Of a DNA stretch of 64,000 nucleotides, positions 24,433 to 37,000 are shown piece after piece. Each line of letters begins with the position of its first letter. Position 1 is the stretch's first letter. The notes below the pieces were generated by a model. The model was not told the origin of the DNA. It saw only the letters and a list, made by a program, of their open reading frames with translations, and did not search any database. Source of the DNA: Tamarix chinensis (lineage: Eukaryota > Streptophyta > Magnoliopsida > Caryophyllales > Tamaricaceae); NCBI GenBank assembly GCA_030549775.1, contig CM060175.1:103274922-103338921 (forward strand). Reading direction: 5' to 3'. The translations under genes were made by a program, and so were the position numbers.

Positions 24433-25801
24433 GTTGTAGTATACGTAACTATGTTTGGGCTTTGTTTGTTTGGTTCTATTGAGTCCAAATCAGTGTTTTC
24501 AAAATTTATTTGCTTCGCTACTGTTCGACATTCTTGAGTTTAAAGTTTTTGGGTGTTGTGAATCGGTTCTAGTGTAGGATTTCGAATCTAATTCTTGCCA
24601 AATCTCAAATTTTGTTTATGTTCTTATTGATTTGTATTTTGGTGTTAGGATCTATTATTCATAATTGACTTTGTTGTTTTGTTCATCATTACCGGCTTTA
24701 ATTTTATTATTAGACATCGATTATTGCTCAAATAGATATTTGTTGGTTGTTGGAATTGTGTTAATCTTTATTGTTGATTTTCTTGTTTTGAGGTTGATTT
24801 GTTTGGATTTCTAGCATGTATTGCGGTATATTATTCCAATGGTTTGTTTGGCTTGGTTAATTTTTATCCTCATGCTCGTATGGTGTTGCTGCTAAATTTT
24901 GTTGATCATGAGCACTGCTATATTGAAGTTGGATATATTAGGTGTGGTTCTAAGTGCTCGGTTCTGGGGGTAAAAATTCTTAGCCCAAGTGTATTGCCTA
25001 ATTTTGTTTGGTTTACTACTTGGTTTCTGTTTGGTGTCATTGCTCTAAGATTTGATATGGTTGCTATTATTCCAAGAATTATTCCTAACATGTCTAAGAT
25101 TAAGCCATTAGACAATACCAATTACCATAGATTATCTCAAATACTATTAATTATGTTCGAGGTTCTTGAGCTCGATCATATGTTGCTGACATATCCACCT
25201 ACTCAAAAGGACACACACAATTTTGGCCACTATTGATATTAATCTCGCTCTACTTATAGTTAAGAGAACTAATGATGCTGTAAAAGACATATATGAAAGA
25301 GACGACAAGACTATTTAGGGTCATTTATTGTCACATATGAAAATAAAATTGTTTATTTGGAGTTGATTCTTTGAAGAAGATTTGGGATAATCTAAAGAAT
25401 AAATATGGCTATGATGAAATTTGGAAAAAGAAGTATGATGTTGGAAACCTAATGAAGTTTTAGATGGTTGACGGCAAATGGATAATGGATCAATTTCATG
25501 ATTATGAAAGTTTGGTTGCTGAAGTCTTAGCTAAAGGCATATAAATATTTGAGATGTTTCAAGCAAACATGTTGATAGAAAATTTTCCACCATCCTAGAT
25601 TGACTTCAGAAACCATTTGAAGCACAAAAAAAGGGACATAACCCTGCCATAGCTAATTAGTCACATGAGGACTAAAGAGACAAAACATATGAAGGACAAT
25701 TGAATCTCTTATTCTTCTTAATTCGTTGCTGCCAATAAGGTTGAGGGTGGTGTTTTCCAAGACAAGACTAAGGAAAAAGGGAAGATGCCCTAGAAGAAAG
25801 G

Positions 25802-28800
25802 TGTAATACCCTAAATTTTTAGCTAAACCTAATCCTAAGTAATTAATATCGAAACCTAATTCTAACATCGGGAATTTATTTTTCTATCTTACCCTGACTT
25901 CCTAATTCTAAATCTTAGCATAATTCTAATTTTTATTTTGGGTTATTAATATTTTTCCTAACTTAAATCTAATCCCGGATAATTATTTAACCTAAATCTA
26001 AACCCACACTTTTTCTTTCCCTTTTTCTCCTTTCCCCTTTTTCTTCTCCTTCCCTTATTTTATTTTTTTCCCTGCCGAACCTCACCTCTCCTTTCTTCTC
26101 CTTCTTCCTTCCCCTTTGCGTGCATGTCTCCCTCTAACAAGCCTATCCCTACCCCCATCAATTCCTAGCTGTTGCGATTGTGGGTTGGGTTTGACTTTTT
26201 GCCCAATCACAACCTCCCTCCTCTCCCTCTCTGCGTGTATGTAAATATATATACACATATATCTTATGTAATTCCCTAAAATTACCTCCTTATTCCTTCA
26301 TATTTCTGTCAAAAATCAACCCCAAACACCCTCCTCCTTTTCCCCTCCTCACCGTTGCCAAAATAGCCTAAAAACACCCCCAAAAACCCACCTTTGGTAG
26401 CCCTTAATGCACCACATCCACCACCAGCAGCAACACCTCCTATTCCCTCACCCTTAGTTGTAGCAAAACTCACCATTCCAACCCCCCAACTACAGCAAAA
26501 CTCACCATAACCTACCCCTACCATCAGCCAAAGCTTATATTCCACCACCCATTACCTACGACAACAACTACCACGTCATTTTCTTTCTTTTATTCTCTTC
26601 CTTGCTGCAACAACTTTCACCACAACCTACCCCCTAGTTGTAGCAATATCCTCCGTTCCTACCCTCCAGCTGTAGCAAAACCATTCGATCCCTCCCCTAA
26701 GCTTCGACAAACTCCATCAAAACACCCTACTATCTTCAACAATTCCCACTATTGGTCAACCCCTCCCTTCGACCAACTCCACTGATCCCACCCTCTCCTT
26801 TCGGCCTTCCTTACTATTGCAACCCCTTAGCAACGGAAGGTTGTGCCGTTGCTAGCCCTCCTTGCTCGATAAACCCCCAACCAATCCCCCTTATTACATA
26901 AATTTTTAGCCGAGACCCCCCTTCGAACCTTGGTATAGTTTCCCCCCATTATTTTCCTTTCCATTACCTTAACCCTAGAATTAATTATAATTATGCTTTT
27001 TTAATTATTCTTAGGTGATACTTCGAAAGTTCCGGAAGAAGCGGATTAGGATAAGCATGCTTAGAAACTGGAGCCTTTGTTTATAACCAATCGATGTTTA
27101 GGGTTTTGTGTTAATTTTTTTTATGATATTGTTTACTATCATACTATTGTTATTATCTTATTAAATGCATGTTGTTGATATTATGATATGATAATGTGGA
27201 TGATATGGTAGAAAGAGAGTACACATAATGAAAGATGTGAAGATATGTTGATTTCTATGCTAAGTCATATTTTGTGGAAGAGAAAAATTTGTGGAAGAGT
27301 TATATGGGCCTAATGAAGTATTATAAGCGGGAAATACCTATATTTAAGATGTATGTTGATAAAATGAGGATTTGGAAATAATGACATTGAGGATATAAGA
27401 TTTTTGTAAAATAAGGGCTATCGGTTATCTTTAAAGGCATTTTGGTAAACATGTGCTAATAGGAAAATTTTGATATTTTAATGAGTTAGATGAATTATAA
27501 TATGCTACTAATGCCATGTAAAGTGTTTGGGCATGATTAGAAATGTCCTTGGTTCTTCAGATGAGAAAATAGCCTAATTTAGAAATAATAGCCTTAAAAC
27601 GATAATGTTATTATCATAAGTGTAAAACGTTAGAGTTAGGCCATGAATTTCGGATATATTGTTAATATTGGTATTTTGGGGTTGTATATTAAATTTGGTA
27701 ATTATATGAGTCTTCTAGGAAAAGTTATGACTTACTTGTGAAATTAGGGTTTTGGAAGCCTTATAAATATTAACTTTTAAGATAGGGCTATTATCGCATG
27801 TATAAGACTTGAAAGTTAGATCTCGAATTTTGGGTATGTTAATGATACTATTATTTGAGGAACATATACTAAATTTGGTGGATAAATAATCAATATGGAA
27901 GAAGTTATGCTTAAATTGTGAATTTAGGATTTTTAGGAAAAATAAATATCTTAATCTTTGAGAGCAGTCTTGTTATATGTATATTGATGTCTCACTTGCA
28001 TTAATTATGTTTCTTACTCATAAACCAATAATGAATATGACACTAATCATTCAAAGTGAAAGATCACGTGAGCCGGGCCGAGGTGTTTTATGAGTCCGTT
28101 CCACCGGCTTAATAATAGTGGCCAGACACATTTTGTAGTAGGAGGTGCATCAGACCGTTCCACCGGTTTAAGAATAGTGGGGCCTAATCTCAACGTGAAA
28201 GATAATATGAGTCTGAGATAAGTAACCAATGATTAATACACTAATCACTTATGAAAGATTACGTGAATCAAGACCGAGGTGTAGGAATCTGTTCTATCGG
28301 CTTAATAATAGTGACTAGGCTTGTTATGTCCTGGGAGGTGATTCATACCGTTTCATCGGTTTAAGAATAGTGGCTAGGAGCATTTTGCCCCGGGAGTTGT
28401 AGAGTCTGTTCCATCAACTTAATAATAGTGGCCAGGAACGTTTTGTCCTAAGAGGCGTTTTAGTCCGTCCCATTGGATTAAGAATAATGGGGTCCCTGAA
28501 CTCAACGTACATAAAAAGAATGGATCACCACACATCTAATAACAAAAATCTGAACCAGTAATTATCTTGTGTTGATTCTTGTATCTCGCATATATACTAC
28601 TTTCCGCTATGAATGTATGTAATTATGTGTTTTCCTGATTTCGACTTTATTGTTACCTTACTCAGTACATAGTGTACTGATCATCTTTTTTATGGGTGTT
28701 GCTCATTCCCACAAGTAGATCTGCCCTATTTTGCAGGTGATTAATGATTATTAGCTTGTTATGCTTGACTTGGGTGAGCACTAAACAAATTAGTAAATGG

Positions 28801-29111
28801 TATGGTTATCTAGATATCTCTAGGTATGGTTATCTGGATATATCTATCTCTCTTTGGACTCTTAGTCCTCTATTTTCATTATTTATTTCCTTCTCTCTAT
28901 TTCGCATCATATATCACGGTGGAATTAAGTGATTCCCACACATGATTCCTAGGTATAAGGTTACTTTTGCCTTGTACCCGACATAGACTGGGCATAGGGA
29001 GTGCCTCTTTTATGTTGGATGCGGTGTGAGACCCCTACGTTTTGTGTTTTGGCTTTCTCTATTAACTCTTTAAAATGTAATTTTTAAGTTACAAAATTTG
29101 GGGGTGTTACA
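25802..29111 (+). mobile_element. Solo LTR nested in Copia-2 gag, AAAGG target duplication
   Basis: Starts TGTAATACCC and ends GGGGTGTTACA, with AAAGG at 25797-25801 and 29112-29116. Inside are a CT-rich block (about 26000-26900), AT-rich DNA, CCACCGG...AATAGTGG units (28069-28490) and the hairpin TCAGTACA-TAG-TGTACTGA (about 28661-28680). It is a diverged relative of the 5-kb solo LTR at 14480 and lacks the GGTAA array. Its position cuts the Copia-2 gag frame, so it is younger than Copia-2. The minus-strand frames at 26309-26548 and 28047-28229 are not genes. Confidence 0.88.
28069..28490. repeat. CCACCGG...AATAGTGG units of the nested LTR
   Basis: About six diverged units with TTCCACCGGCTTAATAATAGTGG-like cores spread over 420 bases. 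They come in blocks introduced by CTAATCACTTA or CTAATCATTCA, as in the 14480 LTR. Confidence 0.7.
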
Positions 29112-30983
29112 AAAGGCTAGAAAAGGTGTCAATCCATCTTGAAAAAGGTGGCTTGCTATGTCTATGGGAAAACAAGTCATAAGGCCTATTAGTGGGTCAG
29201 AAAAACCAGAATCAGACTCAGAAGGGCATCGCTCCTCTAATGCCACATGCCAATGCTTTGGAGATCGAAGAGGTTATGATTGCATTAGTGGTTGAAGCAA
29301 ATCTGGTTGACAATAAGATGAACTTGGTTATGGACACTCGTGCATTTGTGTGCCTGTAGAAGTCTCTTCCACCAGTTTGAGGATGTTGTTGATGGGGAGC
29401 ATGTATTCATGGATAACTCACCTACTATAGATTCTTAGACAAATGAAAGGTTTTTCTGAAACTCACTTTTGGAAAAACTATCTTTGAATGATGTTCTATG
29501 GGTACCTTCTCTACATATGAACCTAGTTTCAAGTAGTTTCCTTAATAAGATTGGACTAGAATTAGTGTTTGATGCTGATAAAGTTGTGTTCACCAATAAT
29601 GGGGTATTTGTGGGGGAGAGATACTTAGCTGATAGTCTCTTTGTTTTGAACACCATTTTAATTGATGAAAGTGCTTCTACTTCTACTTATATTATAGAGT
29701 CTATTACTCTATGGTATAGTAGCTTAGGGGATCTAAATGTGGCTTCCATAGATAAGTTAAAACATATGAATTTAATTAACGTGTTGGATACTAATGATTA
29801 TGATAAGTGTTCTATTTGGGTCGAAGCCACGTGTACTACAAACTTGTTTAAACCTATCACAACAAGATCATCTGAGTTATTGGAGTTGATTCATACAGAC
29901 TTAGTTAATTTTAAAAATACAGTGATTAGGGAAGAAAAAAAGTATTATGTGTCCTTCATAGATAATTATTCTAGTTATACCAAAGTTTACCTCCTTAGAA
30001 CTAAAGATATGACATAAAGAATGTTCTTAAAATATGAAGTGGAAGTTGAAAATAAGTTAGATCATAAGATTAAGAGGCCTCGGTCAAACAGAAGCGGTAA
30101 ATACGGAACTAGCTTCCTAAAGAACTTTTGTGATAGTTATGGTATTATACATGAGACCAATGCCTTTATACACCTTAATAAAATGGTGTTGGTGAAATAT
30201 AAAAATAACTTTGAAAGAAATAATAAACACTATGCTATTAAGTTCTAGTATATTTGACCAAATGTGGGGAAAGCTGTACTATTTGCATATTATGTTTTAA
30301 ATAGAGTCCCTTATAAGAAGTTTGATAAAAATACCCTATAAATTGTGGAAATGTTTTAAGTCTACCTTGAATTTCTAAAAGTATAGGGGTGTCTAGATAA
30401 GGTTGGCTTGCTTTATTTTAGGAGGACTAATGTGGGAACAAAAGCTTTCGATTGTGCATTTATTTGTTCTGCTTAAAATAGTGTTGCATATATATTATTA
30501 TGTTTAAGTGATAACTCTATTCGTGAATCTAGAAATGCATAATTTTTGAGAATGTGTTTCCTATGAGAAAAGAATGCAAGTGATATTTTTATCTCCTCTA
30601 ATGTTTCTTCTGTGCCTTGGTCTATGCATTCATCCTATTGTGTTGTGAATGAGAATATGCATAAACCTAGAAGAAGTAAAAAGCCAAAAGATATGAACTA
30701 GCTTTGGGCCTGCTTTTATTACCACTTTACTAATTAAGAACATCAATCTTGATTAAATAAATTTGGAATTTGTGTTTGCTTCTTTGATTGAGGACGATCC
30801 TAAATCCTATAAGGAAGTTGTAACATCTATTGATGCTAGTTTATGAAAAGAGACAATTAAACATGAATTAGATTCAATTATGTCTAATTATAATTGGGAC
30901 TTGGCTTGAGAACTTATGGGATCATTGATAAGTTTTAAGGCTTATTTGGTGGTTGTAGAATACAAAAAAAGAAATATATTAAC

Positions 30984-31012
30984 TTATTTATTTATTTATT
31001 TATTTATTTATT
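30984..31012. repeat. (TTTA)n microsatellite inside the Copia-2 RT region
   Basis: About seven uninterrupted TTTA units that interrupt the decayed coding sequence. Confidence 0.9.
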
Positions 31013-32872
31013 CTATTATGACTAATATTGCCACTATTCATTCTTTGGTTGCTTTAGATTCTATTCATTGACTTGTAGTTCATCAAATGGATGTTAAATT
31101 ACAATTTTAAATGTGAACTTAAAGAAGAAAATTATGTGGAGCAGCCTAACAGTTGTGTGGTTGAGGGTCAAGAGAACAAAGTGTATAGATTGAGAAATTT
31201 GTTATATGACCTTAAATAAGCTCCTAAACAATAGTATGGAAAATTGGACCAGAAGTAAGCAAGAAATGGTTATGTAGTGAATGCATATGATTCTTGTGTT
31301 TACTCCAACATGTTTTGATAAGAATATGTGATTATATGTCTATATGTCGATAACATGTTAATTCTGGACACTAATGTGATTGTGATCAATGAGACCAAAT
31401 CCTTTTTGTGTTCTCGTTTTGATATGAAAGATTTAGAAGAAGTTGATGTGATTCTTAGTGTAAAAATGAGAAAATCTGATAATGAATTTTTCTAGTGTCA
31501 TTTACATTATATTGAAAAAAATCTTGAAATTTTTTTATTGCTTTGATGGAATGCCTATAAGAATCCCCTATGACCCAGGCATGCACTTGAGAAAGATTCA
31601 AGGTTTTAGTATTTCATACGAAGAATATGCTATAATCAAAGGTAGTTCAATGGTCTTCATGAACTATACTAAATCTGACATAACCTATGTTGTAAGTAGA
31701 CTAAGTAGGTATACTCACAACCTAGGTAGTTATTGGACTACACTTTTCAATTTACTTAGATACCTTAAGGGTACTAATGAATGATATTTATTTTTTTTGT
31801 ACTCTTGATGAGGTTCACCACTTGATGAACTCATCGCTTGACAAGGTCAGTTCCACTGGTGGTTATGTGTTTTTCCTATGAAGAGGAGTTGTGCCATGGA
31901 AGTTCACTAAGTAGACTTATATTGCTTGATCTATTATGGAGTCAAAGTTTATTTCCCTTAAATTTAATAGTTAAGAGGTAGAGTGGTTTAGAAATTTATT
32001 AACAGATGTGGCTTTGTGGAGGAAACCTTGTATATCAGTTTCCTTGCATTGTGATTCACATGTAGCTATGTGTGTTGCCAAGAACAATATGTATAATAGT
32101 AAGAGGAGATACATTCATGTGAGACACAATTTTGTGCGACAATTTTTGAGAAATTGTGTGATCTCTTTAGAGTTTGTTAGATCAAAGTGAAGTATGACAT
32201 ATCTTATTATGAAGTGTCTTACAAGGAGAGTTATCCTTGAATTGATGAGGTGGATGTGGATTAATCTTTTGAGTTGAGGAAAGTATGGTGGATACCACTC
32301 GTGATAAAATAAAGCCACATGATTACTTTGTTGTACTATATTTCCCTCTCTATGGCGCATGGTAATGCTTTGATTGGAGGTTGAGCTAGTCTCTTAATGA
32401 TTTTATAATCATAATTTTGGATGATCCTATTGAGACATAATTGATGAACTCACCATTTGATGCATATAAAGTTGAGCATTTATGTGGTCTTAATGATTCC
32501 ATAATCTTATATAGTAGTGTTTGTGAGCCGCACTTGATGGATTTATCTAGGTGAGTGTGAAGGTAGGCCGCCTTCTATGAAAAATTATGGCTGTCTTTAT
32601 AGAACACTCATGAGTATCAAATGTGTGTGCTTGATCATCAATAACGCTTATTTTATTATCGTGGAACAAACATATTCTAAGATAATACATGTATTGTGGG
32701 GATCTCAATCGAAGTCAAAGAAGTTCAAAATTCTTTCATTTCTTAGATATGATTGTTGCATCACTTCACTACATATCAATTCAATTATTATGATATTGAT
32801 ACTTAAGTGCTAAATCTTTTTCACACAAATCTTTTTGTTGTTTTTTGTATTATTTTATTATTGGTGGGGAGT

Positions 32873-33469
32873 TGTTGGAAATAATGGAAAAAGTCAAACT
32901 TTGCTCATTTCATTTGTCCCACATTGGTGGGAGATTTGTTTTTAGAAGTGTTTGTATTTCCCCTCCTTTAGTACATGGTTTGAGTTGTGTTTCATGGGTT
33001 ATGGGTTGAATTATATAGTTACCGCTCACGCACGCCAACACTTATCTGTCTGATCCAGTTGTAGATCATGAATTTAGCGGGGCCCAATATTCTTTTGCTA
33101 TTTTTTATCCTCTTTTTTACTCGGTAAACAACATGCATTCAGTCGTTTTCTCCTATATTTTTACTATTTAATTGATGGCCTTTCTTTGATTTTTTGGGTG
33201 AAATTTCCTTTCTTTTATGCTTTTAAATTGATATTTGGACATTATTGTCCATATTTCAAATCTCTTGTTTTAAGTGTAAAAGAGAGGGAGTGATTGTGTT
33301 ATCTTTGAAAACGAACCAACATCAAAATTGTATATACAATTTAGTTATAATTTATTTTACGATAGTACTTTTTTACATAACTTAATAAAATATATTGATA
33401 ACTTTATTTCTTTGGAGTCTAAACTCAGTTTTGTTAAATTTAGTATGTATACTGCAATATGTATTATCA
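32873..33469 (+). repeat. 3' LTR of Copia-2
   Basis: Preceded by a purine-rich TTGGTGGGGAGT that serves as the polypurine tract. Starts TGTTGGAAAT and ends TTATCA, followed by the ATAAT target duplication. About 100 bases shorter than the 5' copy because of small deletions. Confidence 0.88.
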
Positions 33470-33474
33470 ATAAT

Positions 33475-34009
33475 GTGGCAAGATTTTATTTAATCTTGTA
33501 GTGTTTGTAAATTTTTAAATTAATAAAAGTAATAGTAATTTATAAGTTGAACTTAATATTTATTTATTAACTATTTATACATATTCTTTGATATACAAAG
33601 GAAACTATAAGTATCAAAAGATCTGAAATGAAAAATAAGTATGAATATATTTATTAAATGTATATTATAGTTAAGAAGATGAATATTCACCCACGATAAT
33701 TAGTTAATTAACCATGTGAAATCATGGATGACAAGAATAACATTTTCGATTATTGTTGCGAATAGTGAAATCTAGCAAACGATTTGATGCGACCGGCTGT
33801 TCTGACTTCTGACCATTCCCCCCTCCCATCCTTGCTTGCGTATCTCAATCAATCAGTTAGCCATTAATACCCGATGAATTATTTGTTCTGCGACAATTAA
33901 CCTCTCATCGACACTTTCGTAGTAGTATCTCCATACACCAATCAACTTTAAGCTTACAGATATTTTCTGTATTTGCTAGATTGTATGAAACTCGGAGGAC
34001 GACAAAGTT
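33475..34009 (+). promoter_or_regulatory. Upstream region and 5' UTR of SAC8
   Basis: About 535 bases lie between the Copia-2 3' LTR and the SAC8 start codon. The composition changes near 33770 to less AT-rich, CT-containing sequence typical of a leader. No convincing TATA box was found. Because the LTR is so close, the native promoter must lie here, upstream of the element, or partly within the LTR. Confidence 0.4.
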
Positions 34010-37000
34010 ATGGAGATTGAAGTAGAATCCTCCCCTTCCTCTCCTTCCACTGATACGAGCACTACTGCGGCTACTAATTTCAAGCTTTTCGATCAATTGC
34101 GTTTGCTCGAATTTCGAGACAAGTATGTAATCAGAGCCGTTGAGTCACCTGACCATGGCTTCATTATCGATCGAACTGATGGGAACATTGAACCTCTGAC
34201 TGGTCAGTATTCATCGTCTATCATCATTCGTTTATCTTCCTTTTATGATAGTTTTGTGTTAATAATCTCCAATTTGGGTACCGCCCATATTGGATCAATG
34301 TGTAGTGTAACATGCCACAATACTTCTACTGCCCCTCGCCGGCTAGCTCTGCACTATCCTTTCCTAGTCCCGGGCAAACGCTACCATGGCGTCGCTACCC
34401 GCGCTGGGTGTTGTGAGAGCAATCTCTCGTACCACTATTATGACCCTCGATAGGAATTCACCCCCAGAACCTATGTGCTTGGCAAAACCAAATAAAAAAT
34501 AAAAAAAATAGCTTGTAAGCTAGCTTTTAAATTAATATAATTAGCTTTTTTCAGACAAAACTTTGCTTGTTAAGTAATTTTTTACTATCATATAACCTAG
34601 TTTTGAAAAGCTACTAGTTTTCGGGTAGTTTTGACTAATGTAGATCGTAATGGATAAACTATGCCCCTTAGTCTTAAAAAGTGGATCAGACCGGCTAGTA
34701 TGACTGGCAAATCAGTCAGGCTAGATTCCATATATATACTGGTCCTAAAATGATAGAGCCAAACAAAACCGCCAAGAATCAGTCCAAACACTGGCCAAAA
34801 ATTGCCCTGGAGCTGGTGAGATTCATGTCCTTTATTTTTTATATTTTTTGATTTAATATTTACCACGGTTCCAACTAATCTAAATACATGGTTTGACCAC
34901 TAAATCAGTGAATCAATTATGATACTAGTGATTTGATTTTTAAAACTATGGTTTCAACTACTTGTATAATTCGGACTTCTGTGTCTTAGGGTTTAAAGTG
35001 AAAAGAAGTGAATTACTAATATGTCCTACTGAACTGTTCCAGCGATTATTCTGTTAAAATGTTTGTTGTGTATGCTTCTGTGTTAAACTTTACTGTATTT
35101 TCTGAGGAATTGCAATTTGACATATTTTCTCCGAAGAGGTGAGTTTTGATGTTTTGGAGTGGAGTAAGTTGGAGTCTGCTCAAAACTCATGTGGAAATTG
35201 TTCCTTCCTTGGTCTTGTTCATCACTTCACTTGCAAATGTTTCTCACTATAGTACTAGGGTATTTTCTACACGCATATCGGTTGATATGAATTACAAGCA
35301 GGTTATAAGATTTTTTGTGGGATGAAGGGTAATATTTACAAGAAGAAAAATGTATACCGCCAATGCAAAGTGGTATAGGAACAAGAATGATACATGCCAC
35401 TATCTTATTAGAATGGATTATATGATATCAACTTGGACGTTGGAATCAGAGGAAGTAGTATATGTGACTCAGATGGAGGAGAATGCTGCATGTGAACAGG
35501 GTTTTTTTTTTTTTTTTTTTTTTTTAACAGGGATTTTTTTTTTCAATCCTTGTAATGTTGAATCTCTAGGCTAAGTCGCCCTCTCTTCATGTATTTTAGG
35601 TGTTACCTTAGTAGCCAAAATCAAGGAGATGAGTATTTCGATGAATATATTGGAGAGGCTTCAGAATGATCAAAAGTTAATTAAGTATGATATTATTTGG
35701 TTTGCCACACACATGAATAGAATGATCTCCCTACTTAAGCCATTTACTTTTTAGCTGTCTATTCTCGTGTGTCTATTGAGGATAAAAGTATATTTTAGTT
35801 TCAAAATAGGATTTCATTGCATCTTGGGGTGAGAATTTACTCATAAAGGATGCACATCAGAAAGTAGAATTTTCCTTTTACTTATTGATGACTGCATTAT
35901 TGGCACAAATGAGAATGATGGTTCTTATATATTACAGGTGGTGATCAACCGGGGAATCCTGACAAAACCTCTACTATATATGGAGTAGTTGGAATGATAA
36001 GATTGGTGGCAGGTATGTTTAAACCTGTCTGTAATGTGGCTTGAGGTTTTTCTCGCAGACACAATGAGTTATTTGAGAAACCATCCATTCAAAATTTCTC
36101 TATGTTGAATTGTTGATACAGGAGTTTACATGCTTGTCATCACGTCATGTAAGGAAGTGGGAACATATCTTGGTTTTCCCATGTTCAGAGTACAATCTAT
36201 GAAATTCCTGCCATGTAATCGAGCTATAAAACAATTAAGTGCTCAGGAGGTGAGGCTTTGTATTATTTTTCCATTTTAGTTGTTAAACTCAAGGTGACAT
36301 ATCAATCAATTTAATCTATGAAATTCCTGCCGTGTAATTGAGCTATAAAACAATTAAGTGCTTAGGAGGTGAGGCTTTGCATTATTTTGCCATTTTAGTT
36401 GATAAATTCAAGGTGACATATCAATCAATTTAATTTTAGTTTTTTTTTTCTTTCCTGGCTGGTGTATTATATAATTGCATTTGTGCAGAAGAAAGATGAG
36501 GCATACTTCAGGAATTTGTTGAGAGTGGTTGAATCAACTCCTGGATTGTATTATTCGTATGAGACAGATATAACACTGAAGTATGCCCTCCTTCCTTTCA
36601 TAATTTATCAATATTTAGTGATGGTGTAAATGTCTCTTGTTGCCTTAGATTAATCTAATTTGAAATTTCCATTGCGTCTGATGATGTTTGTAGCTTCCAG
36701 AGACGATTCAACCTAGCAGAAGATAGAATGAGAAAACCAATTTGGAAACAGGTTTGTACTCTTGATGTGCTCGCAAAATTTGACATCATAGTTCTGTAGC
36801 ATATTTTATTTACATATGTACATGAAAGCCTTGCCTTTGCTTGTTATTGGTTTTCAGTAGTAGTATTTTTTTTTTGCCCTCTTTGTTTTTGGGTAAATAG
36901 ATGAAATCTCAATACTAAAGCTCAAGTATCATGCACATATAAGCATGGTCAGCACAGCACCATGTAAAATGCCCCACGTTACAGCATATATCATACTACA

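Larger units (their letters stand above)
25057..32276 (+). pseudogene. Copia-2 gag-pol remains
   Basis: Gag starts at ATG 25057 with a segment matching the start of Copia-1 gag (NMSKIKPLDNTNYH against DMSKVELLDSTNYR). It is broken by stops, then by the solo LTR at 25802. After the LTR the frame resumes near 29117. Protease and pre-integrase parts lie at about 29310-29830, integrase at 29930-30470, reverse transcriptase from about 30800 and RNase H at 31840-32276. The catalytic YVDD box reads YVDN near 31345. A TTTA repeat at 30984-31012 sits inside the reverse transcriptase region. Frameshifts and stops run throughout, so no function is possible. Confidence 0.85.
23722..33469 (+). mobile_element. 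Copia-2: decayed Ty1/copia element with ATAAT target duplication
   Basis: LTRs at 23722-24416 and 32873-33469 are clearly related over their length. The element is flanked by ATAAT at 23717-23721 and 33470-33474. The 5' LTR ends TTATTA where the 3' LTR ends TTATCA, so the usual CA end is mutated in one copy. The inside holds gag (from 25057), protease, integrase, reverse transcriptase and RNase H remains in the normal copia order, broken by many stops and by a nested solo LTR (25802-29111). It is the same family as Copia-1 but clearly older: LTRs more diverged and frames shorter. The 3' LTR ends about 540 bases before the SAC8 start codon. Confidence 0.9.

Noticed and set aside
24799..25236. 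145-aa frame at the start of Copia-2
   Set aside because: Only the part from ATG 25057 matches copia gag; the upstream part is leader read in frame.
34010..34453. 147-aa single-exon reading of the SAC8 start
   Set aside because: Runs into intron 1 past the donor at 34203; the spliced reading continues the family sequence exactly.
34270..34510. GC-richer segment with an A-rich tail in SAC8 intron 1, possible SINE
   Set aside because: No A/B-box pair and no target duplication could be shown.
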